Positions 16,341 through 25,361 of a DNA stretch of 49,392 nt are shown one piece after another. This DNA is from Pirellulaceae bacterium (GTDB lineage Bacteria; Planctomycetota; Planctomycetia; Pirellulales; Pirellulaceae), in assembly GCA_016784735.1 (NCBI GenBank), contig JADHUC010000035.1, forward strand, positions 1-49,392, in the 5' to 3' direction. The notes under the pieces were generated by a model that worked only from the letters and a program-made list of their open reading frames with translations, did no database searches and was not told the DNA's origin. The translations under genes were made by a program, and so were the position numbers. How positions within the stretch are numbered: position 1 is the stretch's first letter; each line of letters starts with the position of its first letter.

Positions 16341-17915
16341 CTAATGCCGGTAAAGGAACTCTGCACTATTGATCAACGCCCATGTCAGATCCGCCAAAGC
16401 CTCCTGGCCGGTCACGGCGCCGGATTGCGAGTAATCTCGCACGATCTTCAATTCCTCTTCCGTCGGCGGACGCGAGAGAATGGTCAGGTAGAGACCGGTT
16501 ACGGCTTTCAGCGGATTGCGGCGGCTGGACTGCATCAGCAATCGCAACCGTCCGCTCCGTTCAATCTTTTCTCTGATGTGGCTGGAATTTAACATGTGCA
16601 GCCGCTGGCCAGCCGTGGACCGGTTGTTTCGCTCCGACACAAAGCCGGTATCGCGCGGCGGACGTCCGAACATCTCCAGGAACGAACTCGTGATACTGCC
16701 ATCGGGCAATGCAATCGAACGTTGATTCTCCGGAATAAACGTAAAGGGTTCGGGAATCGGACTCGAGTATTCCTCGGTCGTTCCGGTGATCTGGCACAAT
16801 GCGTCAATCAGAACTTCCGCATCCAACCGCCGCAGCGGATAGTAAGCGAAATGGGCCTCCGCCTCTGGATGATCAGTTCTGGGAATAGAGGAGAGCTGAT
16901 AGGTTTTCGAGTTTAAGATCAGCCGGTAGATATGCTTCAGATCGTATTGGGCGTCGACCAGTTCCTTTTCAAGGTAAGCGAGCAGTTCCGGATTCGCCGG
17001 CGGGTTGTCCGGGCGAATGTCGTCCGGCTCGTGAACAATGCCGCGTCCCAACAGCCAGTACCAGATTCGGTTGACAATGTTCCCGGCAAAGTACTCGTTG
17101 CCCGGCGCGATCATCCAATCGGCGAAAACCTCGCGCGGATCTTTGTCCGGCGGCAGTTGCACGCGCGTCCCATCCGGAAGGATCGTCGAGATCTGATCGC
17201 TGTCGGCGGCTTTCAACGCGTCGAAAAAGACAATCTCCTCCTTCCACTCCCCGGTCTGCTTGTATCCAATCTGGGAGAAGAATGCGGCCATGCCTGGCAA
17301 GCGATCTTCCGGCCAGTTCTCGGCTCGCGAGCCCATGAATGTCAAAGCGACGGCCTGAGCGATTGCCTCGGGCTCCTGACTCTGGACGGCGCGGTAGAAG
17401 TTGACCGGTGGATCGCGGAAATTGCTGCCGTTGGCGGTGAGTATCTCCCGCACGAACCGGTCGTATGGCATGTTGCCCTTGATACTGGTGTGGATCCAAC
17501 GGTGATATGCCTGGACTCCGTTGGGCCAAAGATTGATGGGGAATTCCGCTTTGACACGCAACAAATCGCACCATTTCATCGCCCAGTAGTCGGCGAACTC
17601 GTCCCGTTCGAGCAGTCGGTCGATCAAGACGCTTCGTTTCTTCGAGTCGGAGTCCGATAGGAATTCCTGTGCCTCGGCGGCCGTGGGCAGCGTGCCAATG
17701 ACGTCCAAATAGGCCCGTCGGACAAACACCTCGTCCGAACAGACCTTCGCGGGCTCGATTTCCAGCTTCTTCAGGTTGCCGAAAACCAACTCGTCGATTG
17801 TCCCTTGGGGAGTCAGATCAGCCTGGCTCTCGAAAGTGGTTTCGAGCGTTTCTTCCGCGTCTGCAACGGGTTGGGCCGTTAAAAGGAGAACTACGGAAAT
17901 TAGGGATGTGTTCAT
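16341..17915 (-). CDS. DUF1549/DUF1553 domain protein
   Basis: 524 aa from ATG 17915 (GTG 17921 two codons earlier is an alternative). Signal peptide of about 20 residues ends ADAEE. The DUF1549 part covers roughly 40-240 (PSx-type phrases DELVFGNLKKLEIEPAKVC, FVRRAYLDVIGTLPTAAE, RDEFADYWAMKWCDLLRVK) and DUF1553 roughly 265-520 (FAGNIVNRIWYWLLGRGIVHEPDDIR, NSKTYQLSSIP, RRLDAEVLIDALCQITG, MLNSSHI). Many family members carry a fused cytochrome c domain; none is present here, as there is no CxxCH. Function is unknown; these proteins are always partnered with DUF1501 proteins. First gene of the minus-strand set 17915-10825. Confidence 0.9.
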   Translation of the reverse strand: MNTSLISVVLLLTAQPVADAEETLETTFESQADLTPQGTIDELVFGNLKKLEIEPAKVCSDEVFVRRAYLDVIGTLPTAAEAQEFLSDSDSKKRSVLIDRLLERDEFADYWAMKWCDLLRVKAEFPINLWPNGVQAYHRWIHTSIKGNMPYDRFVREILTANGSNFRDPPVNFYRAVQSQEPEAIAQAVALTFMGSRAENWPEDRLPGMAAFFSQIGYKQTGEWKEEIVFFDALKAADSDQISTILPDGTRVQLPPDKDPREVFADWMIAPGNEYFAGNIVNRIWYWLLGRGIVHEPDDIRPDNPPANPELLAYLEKELVDAQYDLKHIYRLILNSKTYQLSSIPRTDHPEAEAHFAYYPLRRLDAEVLIDALCQITGTTEEYSSPIPEPFTFIPENQRSIALPDGSITSSFLEMFGRPPRDTGFVSERNNRSTAGQRLHMLNSSHIREKIERSGRLRLLMQSSRRNPLKAVTGLYLTILSRPPTEEELKIVRDYSQSGAVTGQEALADLTWALINSAEFLYRH

Positions 17916-18086
17916 ATTCACAGCCTAGCATGATTTGCGTGTTTCGGCCCAGACGTATTAGGTCGTATGCGACCTGCTAGAGGATCTAACCCCGGAAACG
18001 GCCAGAAGTACCGCTGGCGTGTCGATATCGGCTGAGGAATGCAGAATTCGTTGATGGAGAGTCCGGCAGCGACCTCGCAGGCTGGT

Positions 18087-21000
18087 TCAGCTTCCGCTCT
18101 CGACGATGATTTGGCGGTAGTCGTGGCGTTCGACGGGTACGGTTAGAATGCCTCCTCCGCTGCGGCGAATCTCGCCTTGATCGGAGGCCAACCATTCGCC
18201 GATGACCTTGCCCAAGCGTCTTGTCGCTGACGTGCCCTCTTCGGCGTCCGTGACGCGCCATTTGCTCGGCGCGGCGAGACCGAGCTTTTTCGCGTCGAGC
18301 TTCACGCGAGCGTCGGTCTTCTCGCCGGTGTTCACGACGGCCAAGAGGAGCTTCCCAGGACGCTTCCACATGGCCAGATAGATGTCCTTTGTGTCGCAGC
18401 TTGCGCCGGTATCCTTCTCCCAATACCCAAGGAACTGCACGTCGTCGGCTTCGATACCGAAACGGTCTCGGCCGATCCACAACGGCCTATTTATCGCGTT
18501 CGCATTCCCGGAGGGAAGGGCGTCGTGCAATATGACCATACCCGTAAAGGCCCGCGCGGCCTTTAGAAGCGCGTTAGGACCCCACCTACCTTGGTACTCG
18601 TGCATGAAGTTCACGGCGGTTCCCCATTGCCCCGGAAAGTCGACTCGCATGCGTTCCAGCGACCAGAAGTCCATGAAGTCCTTGTTCATTTCCGGATAGA
18701 TCACATGATGCTCGCCGTCGTAGGCCACGTCGGCCGCGCCGACCCAAGGAATGATCATGTTGTTGGTCATGTGCAGCACGATCTTGTTGTGCTTGCCCTG
18801 TTCGGCGAAAGCGGCTCTGATGCGCAAGAAATACCGCCGCGTGGAGAACATTTGATAGGTCGGCTGGACGCGACCGTCCGGCAAACGGTACCCGCGCCCC
18901 GCCTCGATGTTGTCACAGGCCACAGGTCGCATGTTATCGACGTAGTAGCCGTCGATTCCCGTTGCTTTGCACCATTCGCCATAGTTGTGCACCATGTAGT
19001 CGGTCAACGTCTTGCCGTAGTAGAGGCAATGGCTGACGGAAGTTTGCCACTGGTCGCCGAAGTAGCTCAATTCCGGGACGCGGCTTGGCGGAAGCGCCTG
19101 GTGGATGAAATACGGAACGGCGTTTGCCCGGTACTTGTCGAGGCCAAAGATGTATTGGTTGGTGCCCTTGTGTCGGCCTGCCACCAGATCCTTACACTTT
19201 TCGATGTCTCGGCAATAAGGAATCGCCAGCCAGATCACGCTGCCGGTCGAGGCGTAGTCGATGAATGTGTCGCCGCACCACCACGAGTCCATACGCCATT
19301 GTTCATGCATCGGCTTGACGGGCGACGCCTGAAAAGCAAACGTGATCGTCCGTGGTTCGGAGATCTCGAAGTCTTCGCTGATGAGGTTGAAGACCATATC
19401 AACGCTCTTTTCACTGTCCCGCCGGATTTCGATGGCCGGCGTGTTGTCGCTTGGGACCCAGCCCTCGTCGCTGTCGGCAAACCAGCACAAACCGCCCTTG
19501 GGCGAGCCGATCCAGACGTAGGGGATGAACGAGCCGACCAATATCGGTTGGCTGTCGACCTTGCGGCTGGTCCAGATCGCTCCGTTCTGATCGCGCGGAA
19601 GGAAGCCATAATGAAACCCCGTGCGGATGCCCTCGCCGGCAGCGTGGACGTAGTCGGCCGCCTCCGGTTTGAATGGAACGACCAGCTTGACAGACCTGAC
19701 CGTCGGTGGGTTGTCCGTGTGACCGGGGTCGAGCGTTGTCGCCACTTTGTACAGGCCGTCGAACTCGACCATGACTTCGCTACGAACCGCCAGATCGCCA
19801 AGTTTGCCTGCGAAACCCACCGTCTTACGATGCTCCTGGTTGAAGGCGACCGCGGGCTTGGCGCCAGTGGGGACCATCGTCAGCGTCGTCCCATCCGACA
19901 ACTCTGCCACCAATTGCATGGGAGCTGCCAGCAACGGGTTCCCGCGGGTGACAATCTGCTTGGGCAAGCCGCCGGCGCCGACCGTCATCTTGCGTCCCCA
20001 GACGCCAAAGGCCTTACCGTCGAACGTGACCGGCGTCCAAGGTTCGATCACACGTTCGATATTACCGTGTTTCGTGTTCCACCAATTGAAAGCTTTGGCA
20101 TGGCCCTTCTTGCTGAACGGGTTGGTTTCCGTCAGGACGACGCCCCCGCTTTCGGCCAGGCAAGTCAGTTTTGTCGTATACTCGCCGAAGGGTAGGTTGC
20201 CCGGATGGAGAACACCGTCGACGTAGGCGAGCTGGTCGATTTCTAAGTTGGCTTCGGCGAGCGTCTTTCCTCGCGTATCATGGACCTCGACCAACACACG
20301 GTCGATCGTTTTACGGTTGTCGTAGTTGATGAAGTCCCCGGTAACTCGGACGTAGTTGTGAACTGGGTTGAACTGCGTCCGCAACTTGACCACGTCGCCG
20401 CGGTCGTTGAACTCTGGCACGTCGTCCTTTCGGAATCCGAAAGCTCGCGTCGAGCTCCAGTCCAGAAGCTTGGTTTTCCCGTCGGCGGCCGTAACCGTAA
20501 CTCGGAAGCTGCCCTCGCCCGGCTCGTCGAGTGCCGGCAACGGTGCCAAATGGGTCACCCGCTCCTTCTCTACGTTCAGTCGCCCCGTCTTCACGATCCC
20601 ACCGTCCGATGCGAAACGCCAGTGCACTTGGCTGTCCGTTCGCCCGAAAGCCGCAAGCTCCAACCCGAAACGCTTGCTTCTCGAGCTGCCGACCGATAGC
20701 AGATGAATCGTCGGAGCGGTCTTCGACAGGGTGAATCGCGCGTGCGTGTCATTGACGCTGAAGACGCTGGTCCCCTCGAACGAGTTCTGCTCCCAGGGCC
20801 GTTTGAAGTTTCGGGCCACCAGACAGGTTAGCGAAGTGCCCTCGGTGAACGGGGCCTGTTTGCCAATACTGTCGCGGGGGATCACCAGTTCCCATTCCCA
20901 TTCGTTGTCTTGGGTGATTCGGTTTCTTGGTTCCCAGCCGCATTCCCATCCGATACGCGAGTTGCCCACCGATGGTAGATGGATAACATCCATGCGGGCT

Positions 21001-21452
21001 CCGGCGAAGTTGCACAGGAACTGGTAGAAGCAGTCCAAGCCTGTCTTCGGATCCGTCGAATCGACGTCGAGCCAGATCTCGTAGGAATCATCAAAGACAA
21101 CGTTGATATCCCGCTCCCGCTTGCGCAGATTCTGAATTACACGCTCGCCGGGCCTGAGCGGCGAACGCATGGCCAGATACAAATTGTCTTCGTCCCACAT
21201 GAACCAGAAACGCGTCTGCCGAACGCTCACTTCCCGTTTGGTCGTCTGCATGGCATTGACGCTGGTTGCACCCTTCCATTCCGCATCATCAACAACACCG
21301 TCGATAGTCGGCTTTGTCCACGCATAAGGCATGACCACCGTGGGTTGCCGGTAGCCGTCCCTGACCGAAGGTCCGTCCGCATCCTGCGCGGCCGTGATTA
21401 ATCCTGAGACTAGCAGAGCGAACGCCGGAATCGAGTGCTTGATCATCAACAT
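18087..21452 (-). CDS. Large secreted glycosidase-like protein with CBM9-like domain (DUF6067 type)
   Basis: 1121 aa from ATG 21452, which begins a signal peptide (MLMIKHSIPAFALLVSGLIT) and follows GAGGAGAGAG at a good distance. The frame is open further upstream to 21620 but without signal features. Residues about 35-230 resemble a CBM9/DOMON-like sugar-binding sandwich (KPTIDGVVDDAEWKGA, FWFMWDEDNLYLAMRSP, YEIWLDVDSTDPKTG). Beta-rich domains follow to about 640. The C-terminal part looks like a TIM barrel (GIDGYYVDNMRPVACDN, FMDFWSLERMRVDFPG, HVIYPEMNKDF) as in DUF6067-type glycoside hydrolases. It probably acts on a polysaccharide outside the cytoplasm; substrate unknown. It stands alone on this strand, 165 bp upstream of the DUF1549/1553 gene. 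Confidence 0.75.
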   Translation of the reverse strand: MLMIKHSIPAFALLVSGLITAAQDADGPSVRDGYRQPTVVMPYAWTKPTIDGVVDDAEWKGATSVNAMQTTKREVSVRQTRFWFMWDEDNLYLAMRSPLRPGERVIQNLRKRERDINVVFDDSYEIWLDVDSTDPKTGLDCFYQFLCNFAGARMDVIHLPSVGNSRIGWECGWEPRNRITQDNEWEWELVIPRDSIGKQAPFTEGTSLTCLVARNFKRPWEQNSFEGTSVFSVNDTHARFTLSKTAPTIHLLSVGSSRSKRFGLELAAFGRTDSQVHWRFASDGGIVKTGRLNVEKERVTHLAPLPALDEPGEGSFRVTVTAADGKTKLLDWSSTRAFGFRKDDVPEFNDRGDVVKLRTQFNPVHNYVRVTGDFINYDNRKTIDRVLVEVHDTRGKTLAEANLEIDQLAYVDGVLHPGNLPFGEYTTKLTCLAESGGVVLTETNPFSKKGHAKAFNWWNTKHGNIERVIEPWTPVTFDGKAFGVWGRKMTVGAGGLPKQIVTRGNPLLAAPMQLVAELSDGTTLTMVPTGAKPAVAFNQEHRKTVGFAGKLGDLAVRSEVMVEFDGLYKVATTLDPGHTDNPPTVRSVKLVVPFKPEAADYVHAAGEGIRTGFHYGFLPRDQNGAIWTSRKVDSQPILVGSFIPYVWIGSPKGGLCWFADSDEGWVPSDNTPAIEIRRDSEKSVDMVFNLISEDFEISEPRTITFAFQASPVKPMHEQWRMDSWWCGDTFIDYASTGSVIWLAIPYCRDIEKCKDLVAGRHKGTNQYIFGLDKYRANAVPYFIHQALPPSRVPELSYFGDQWQTSVSHCLYYGKTLTDYMVHNYGEWCKATGIDGYYVDNMRPVACDNIEAGRGYRLPDGRVQPTYQMFSTRRYFLRIRAAFAEQGKHNKIVLHMTNNMIIPWVGAADVAYDGEHHVIYPEMNKDFMDFWSLERMRVDFPGQWGTAVNFMHEYQGRWGPNALLKAARAFTGMVILHDALPSGNANAINRPLWIGRDRFGIEADDVQFLGYWEKDTGASCDTKDIYLAMWKRPGKLLLAVVNTGEKTDARVKLDAKKLGLAAPSKWRVTDAEEGTSATRRLGKVIGEWLASDQGEIRRSGGGILTVPVERHDYRQIIVESGS

Positions 21453-21704
21453 GTGGACTCTCTCCTCGGGTCCTGGAATCCGAATTGACTTGACGCAATT
21501 TAGCCTAACACAGCCCGGTGGCAAGCGAGTTGTCGATATCGCGGAGGAATACCAAAAATGGCAGTGGAATGGGGGGCAGGGGAATAGGTTAGCAAAGTCA
21601 AATGGCGGAACGACCCGCATCGCCGGGGCGAACGCACGGTCTGGATCGCCAAGGCCATCGACGTGTTTCCCGGCAACAAGTCGATGATGGTGAATGGCAG
21701 CGTT

Positions 21705-22139
21705 TCATGGTCGCGGGACGGGGAAGGCAAAGTAGCTCAGTCCAACAAGCAGGCCCAGAAGGAACAGCGAGATGATGAGTGATGGAACAAGAAGCATGGG
21801 CCAATTGACGATGCGAACCGTCGACCTGAGGATCTGTTCGCCGTCAACGGAAAGCGTGTAGGGGAATCGTCCTAGCTTGCCGGTATCCCAGGTGAGTTCG
21901 CATGTGTGTGACAAACCATTGTGCATGAACTCAGAATGGCACGATCCTGCGATCTTGAACTGGCCTCCGGACCGCAGTATGGGCGTGCCGTCAAGATGAA
22001 CGTCGATTGACGCTGTTGTCCATAAGAAGCGCGAGACGAGCCGGGCGTGCACGTCGAGTAACGAGCCGTGCCACTGGACCGGCGGCCCTAATTGCCCTTG
22101 AGACTCGGTTGAAGGTGGATCGTAGGGATTCGCCGTCAT
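21705..22139 (-). CDS. Small membrane protein with NPYDPP start
   Basis: 144 aa. It starts MTANPYDPPSTES, an N-terminal motif shared by many small planctomycete membrane proteins. A beta-rich middle part (about 25-110: VHLDGTPILRSGGQFKIAG, RFPYTLSVDGEQIL) is followed by one strongly hydrophobic helix (LLVPSLIISLFLLGLLVGLS) near the C-terminus. A GGAG directly abuts the ATG, so the ribosome site is poor and translation may depend on the upstream gene, whose stop is 44 bp away. Function unknown. Confidence 0.65.
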   Translation of the reverse strand: MTANPYDPPSTESQGQLGPPVQWHGSLLDVHARLVSRFLWTTASIDVHLDGTPILRSGGQFKIAGSCHSEFMHNGLSHTCELTWDTGKLGRFPYTLSVDGEQILRSTVRIVNWPMLLVPSLIISLFLLGLLVGLSYFAFPVPRP

Positions 22140-22183
22140 CTCCGATGCCTACGCTTGCCTTGTTCACACGGTGTTTCTGGAAC

Positions 22184-22741
22184 TCAGTCGGCGGTTGCTT
22201 GGCGAACAATGATCGTGTGTTTCTTGTAGTCGGCTTCTGGAAGGTGGATTCGATTGTCGGAATCGACGCGGAAAGAGGCCGAATCGCCAGGATTCAGCGG
22301 CCCATAAACAGATCCTTCAAATGAATCAACGAGTACTGAGTCTTCCTTCTCGACTTCAACTCGCAGGCGAACGGACCCAAGCACCTCGTGGCTGTCGTTC
22401 CTCAGGCGGCCAACCACCGAGATCGCCTTTCCTTCATTCCCCCGGTAATCCGCTTTGGGCCTCAGAAACATCTCGGAGGATTGAATGGTAACTTGGCCTG
22501 CATGGTTGACATCATCCGGGGAATCCGAGAACAGTTCACGATGAATGCCGAACTCCATGAGCAACGCCCAAATCAGAGCAACAAAGAGCAGAAGGCCAAG
22601 TCCGATGACCGCAGAAAGAGCAGCAAACCGCATGACGCCCAGGTAGCTTTGGCAGTGCGGACACTTGGTTGCGCGCGCCTCGATAGAATTGAAGCACAAT
22701 GAGCATGGCTTTGTCTTTGCTGCCGATTCCTGTTCAGACAT
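22184..22741 (-). CDS. Zinc-ribbon membrane protein with FxLYD-like domain
   Basis: 185 aa from ATG 22741 (GGGGA upstream); the longer open frame to 22843 lacks a ribosome site. Near the N-terminus is a zinc ribbon (CSLCFNSIEARATKCPHC, two CxxC pairs), then one transmembrane helix (AVIGLGLLLFVALIWALLM). The outer domain (about 90-185) has the pattern of FxLYD/DUF3426-type beta domains: a short phrase on a modified residue state (VVGRLRNDSHEVLGSVRLRV) followed by PLNPGDSASFRV. Such proteins are common in planctomycetes and have no assigned role. It forms a two-gene unit with the NPYDPP protein. Confidence 0.65.
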   Translation of the reverse strand: MSEQESAAKTKPCSLCFNSIEARATKCPHCQSYLGVMRFAALSAVIGLGLLLFVALIWALLMEFGIHRELFSDSPDDVNHAGQVTIQSSEMFLRPKADYRGNEGKAISVVGRLRNDSHEVLGSVRLRVEVEKEDSVLVDSFEGSVYGPLNPGDSASFRVDSDNRIHLPEADYKKHTIIVRQATAD

Positions 22742-23078
22742 TGTTACATTCCCCACGGGCTGGATAGCCAACGCTGAACGCCCCGATGGGCACGAGCTTC
22801 GAATGACAACCTGATTGTACCGTGCTGCGCGCCACCGAAGCAAGAAAATAGGTGTCCGGATTCCGCGTAGACAATTCTGCAGACGCTGCCGGAATTCGCT
22901 TGGCTTCGGCGCGCAGGGCCGTTACACTGAGTGGTGCCCGGCTTTACCGACGTGGGGACCTCGGTCTTCCCCGTCCTTCGTTTGCCGGAGGTCTATTGGC
23001 GGATCGAAGATGATGGCATCGTCATCACCCATATAGGTCGTTCAGATTGGTTTCTGCAACCTCCGGGAGGATCTCGTC
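22742..23078. other. Intergenic region, 337 bp, divergent genes
   Basis: No convincing gene. It separates the minus-strand zinc-ribbon gene from the plus-strand lipoprotein gene. A sigma-70-like promoter candidate lies at 22900-22928. A short plus-strand open frame from 22931 overlaps the lipoprotein start in another frame and has no ribosome site. Confidence 0.5.
22900..22928 (+). promoter_or_regulatory. Candidate sigma-70-type promoter for the TlpA lipoprotein gene
   Basis: TTGGCT, 17-bp spacer, TACACT: four of six matches in each box at the ideal spacing. It would give a leader of about 145 nt before ATG 23079. Planctomycete promoter consensus is not well fixed, so this is only a candidate. 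Confidence 0.3.
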
Positions 23079-24536
23079 ATGTCTTGGTGTACCCGACTTG
23101 TGGCCGCTCTGTTTGTCCCCTTGCTCCTGACGTCTTGTTCTGAGCCGGATCCCCATCAATTACTCCGAGAGATGGCTGCGTTGTACGGGCAGGCCAAGAC
23201 AGTCCAAGTGACATGCCGCACGACGACACACGTCGAGAGCGCTGGAGTAGACAACAAAACGACAATCAACATGTCCATCGTTGCGGAAAAGCCCAATCGG
23301 CTCGCCATCCGCTCGACCGGCGGAATGGCGGGATCGGACATCATTTCGAATGGCGAGAAGATGTTCACCTACATATCGGCCCTCAAGACCTACAGGGAAC
23401 AGGAAGCACCAGCAGGATTCCGCGAACTCATTCAGGACCCCCGGATGGCGATGGGCGGCGGCATGGGCATTTTTGTCCTGCAGTTGGTAGCCGAGAATCC
23501 ATATGACAACGTCATGGAAGGCGTCACCTCGACGGAGTACGTCGGTAAGGAAACGCTGGACGGTGTTGACGTTTACCATCTGCGTTTTACCCAGGAACAG
23601 TTCGACTGGGAGATGTGGGTCCGAGCCGACGGCGATCCTTTGCTGCACCAATTGTCGGTCGACATGTCCAAGGGCGTGGGTGCGATGCTCGGTCAAGGGA
23701 ACCAAGACCAGCAGATGAAGATCACAATGGTCAAGCAATACGAGAACTGGAAACTGGACGAGGCCGTTGCGCCGGATACGTTTGCCTTCCAGCCACCGGC
23801 GGACGCCAAGCCGGCGGGCGGTTTCCTCGAAGGACTTGCACGACTTGCCCAGAAAGAAGAAGTGCAATCGCCGTTGATTGGTCAGCCCGCGCCTCCGGTC
23901 GACCTGGAACTGCTGGACGGCGGTCGGTTGAACCTGCAAGACCATGCCAACCGAGATATCGTGATGTTGGATTTCTGGGCATCCTGGTGCCCGCCTTGCC
24001 GTCAAGAAATGCCTGTCGTGGTTGAGGTAAGCCAACAGTACCGCGATCGTGGCGTTGTGTTTTACGCGGTCAACATGCGCGAGGATCGTGGCACCATACA
24101 GAAGTACCTTGATGAAACACAACTCGAGGTAACGGTGGCACTCGACACAGCGGGTTCCGTCGGCACAGCATACGGGGCGCGTTCGATACCGACCTTGGTG
24201 CTAATTGACCCAAGCGGCGTGGTCCGGGCCGTCCACACAGGGTTCGCGCCGAGTCTTCGAGACGATCTCGTCAAAGAACTGGACGATCTACTGGCCGGCG
24301 GAAACGTCGAGGATGAGCCGGAACAGAAGCCCGCGACCGTAGACACGGCGGAATGGAGGACATGGGCCGACGCCACGGGTGGTTTCACGGTCGAGGCCAA
24401 GTTCATCGAGTTCAGAGACGGAAAGGCCAAACTCGAAAAGAAGGATGGCACTTTCATCGAAGTGCCGCCCGACAAGTTCTGCGAGGCGGATCAGAAGTAC
24501 ATCCAAGAACTCGCTACGCGGAAGACTGAACCATAG
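23079..24536 (+). CDS. Lipoprotein fusing a LolA/DUF2092-like domain, TlpA-like thioredoxin and SHD1
   Basis: 485 aa. The signal ends in a lipobox (LLTSC, Cys20), so it is probably membrane-anchored in the periplasm. Residues about 25-240 resemble a LolA-like/DUF2092 beta half-barrel (TVQVTCRTTTHVESAG, EKPNRLAIRSTGG, FDWEMWVRADGDPLLHQ). Residues 263-405 are a TlpA/ResA-type thioredoxin domain with active site WCPPC (C304, C307) and cis-proline SIPT (P371). Residues 425-478 form an SHD1 domain (WTDxxGxFxVEAKFIEFxDGKAxLxKxDG pattern). The likely role is extracytoplasmic disulfide reduction coupled to binding of a hydrophobic or peptide ligand. GGGAGGAT precedes the ATG. No partner gene adjoins; it converges on the toxin-antitoxin pair. 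Confidence 0.85.
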   Translation: MSWCTRLVAALFVPLLLTSCSEPDPHQLLREMAALYGQAKTVQVTCRTTTHVESAGVDNKTTINMSIVAEKPNRLAIRSTGGMAGSDIISNGEKMFTYISALKTYREQEAPAGFRELIQDPRMAMGGGMGIFVLQLVAENPYDNVMEGVTSTEYVGKETLDGVDVYHLRFTQEQFDWEMWVRADGDPLLHQLSVDMSKGVGAMLGQGNQDQQMKITMVKQYENWKLDEAVAPDTFAFQPPADAKPAGGFLEGLARLAQKEEVQSPLIGQPAPPVDLELLDGGRLNLQDHANRDIVMLDFWASWCPPCRQEMPVVVEVSQQYRDRGVVFYAVNMREDRGTIQKYLDETQLEVTVALDTAGSVGTAYGARSIPTLVLIDPSGVVRAVHTGFAPSLRDDLVKELDDLLAGGNVEDEPEQKPATVDTAEWRTWADATGGFTVEAKFIEFRDGKAKLEKKDGTFIEVPPDKFCEADQKYIQELATRKTEP

Positions 24537-24629
24537 CGTGCGAAACGGGTAGCCGATCGGCCATAGCAGCCGGAGCATGACGCCGAGGCCAAGAACTTGT
24601 CTTCAATACACGCCTCCGGAGCCTCCCTA

Positions 24630-24866
24630 CTACGTTGCGTCGAATCCCTCGGGTGCCACATCGGGTACTTTCGACAACACATTGCGGAATTTCTTGCGGT
24701 TGCCCTTCATGGCCCGTCGTTCGAGGTAATCGACCGTGTCGAGCGCCGACATTTTTTCTGCGACAGCAGTCGCAATGAACTGATTGATCGAGATTCCGTC
24801 CCGCCGCGCCAATTCCTTGAGCTGACGGTGTAACGAGTCGGGCAATCTGAGGCTTAGTGTCGTCAT
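24630..24866 (-). CDS. Ribbon-helix-helix antitoxin-like protein
   Basis: 78 aa. The N-terminal half is a ribbon-helix-helix DNA-binding domain (TLSLRLPDSLHRQLKELARR, then GISINQFIATAVAEKMSAL), followed by a short tail with DTVDYLERRA that would contact the toxin. Its ATG overlaps the TGA of the PIN gene by 4 bp, so the two are translationally coupled. It should neutralise the PIN nuclease and repress the operon by binding its promoter, as in CopG/Arc-type antitoxins. The toxin is encoded first, the reverse of the usual VapBC order. Confidence 0.85.
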   Translation of the reverse strand: MTTLSLRLPDSLHRQLKELARRDGISINQFIATAVAEKMSALDTVDYLERRAMKGNRKKFRNVLSKVPDVAPEGFDAT

Positions 24867-25291
24867 GGGAGGTCTCCAATGATTCGCAGTAGCTCAACCG
24901 GCTCGATGACTTCGAGGCCAAATGATTCGACGCCCTGAAAGTCGCGCCGGTTGTAGGTGACGACGTAATCGCAATTGGCGGTCACCGCGAGTTCCAATAC
25001 CATGTCGTCCTTGGCGTCTTTCAAGAACGGTCGCCACAGAAAGTGAATCTGATGACGAATGCCAATCTTACACAGGTAATCAATCAAGTCCCCAATATCG
25101 TCCTGCGAAACCGTCAGCTTCGAGATTTCGCGACGAAGCACGTCTTCGTACTCCAGCACAAGTGGAACGGAGACGTTAATCTCAAAGGCATCCGAATCCA
25201 CCAGCGAAAGCAGGCGGAACGAAGCTCCACGCCGAGACCGCAAAGCGGAAACGAGGACATTCGTATCGAGAACGATTTGCGGGACCGTCAT
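24863..25291 (-). CDS. PIN-domain toxin (COG1569-type ribonuclease)
   Basis: 142 aa from ATG 25291; an in-frame ATG lies 30 bp upstream (25321). It has the PIN fold markers: QIVLDTNVLVSAL with the first catalytic Asp, VPLVLEYEDVLRRE with a conserved Glu, FLKDAKDDMVLELAVTANCD with acidic residues, and YVVTYNRRDF near the end. PIN toxins cut RNA with bound Mg2+ or Mn2+; the target here is unknown. It is followed, with a 4-bp overlap, by the RHH antitoxin gene. No strong ribosome site is visible before either candidate start. Confidence 0.85.
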   Translation of the reverse strand: MTVPQIVLDTNVLVSALRSRRGASFRLLSLVDSDAFEINVSVPLVLEYEDVLRREISKLTVSQDDIGDLIDYLCKIGIRHQIHFLWRPFLKDAKDDMVLELAVTANCDYVVTYNRRDFQGVESFGLEVIEPVELLRIIGDLP

Positions 25292-25361
25292 TCTGGTATC
25301 ATATGCGATACCGCGCGACACGTCAATGTTAAGCCCAGTTCAGGTCCGGCAGCAGAAGTCC

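Noticed and set aside
17960..17975. Small palindrome AGGTCG-TATG-CGACCT upstream of the DUF1549/1553 gene
   Set aside because: Arms of only 6 bp are expected by chance in this length; no second copy and no regulator nearby.
18591..20195. Plus-strand open frame of 534 codons opposite the DUF6067-type gene
   Set aside because: Rich in V, R, D and H as typical of antisense shadows; no ribosome site or motif.
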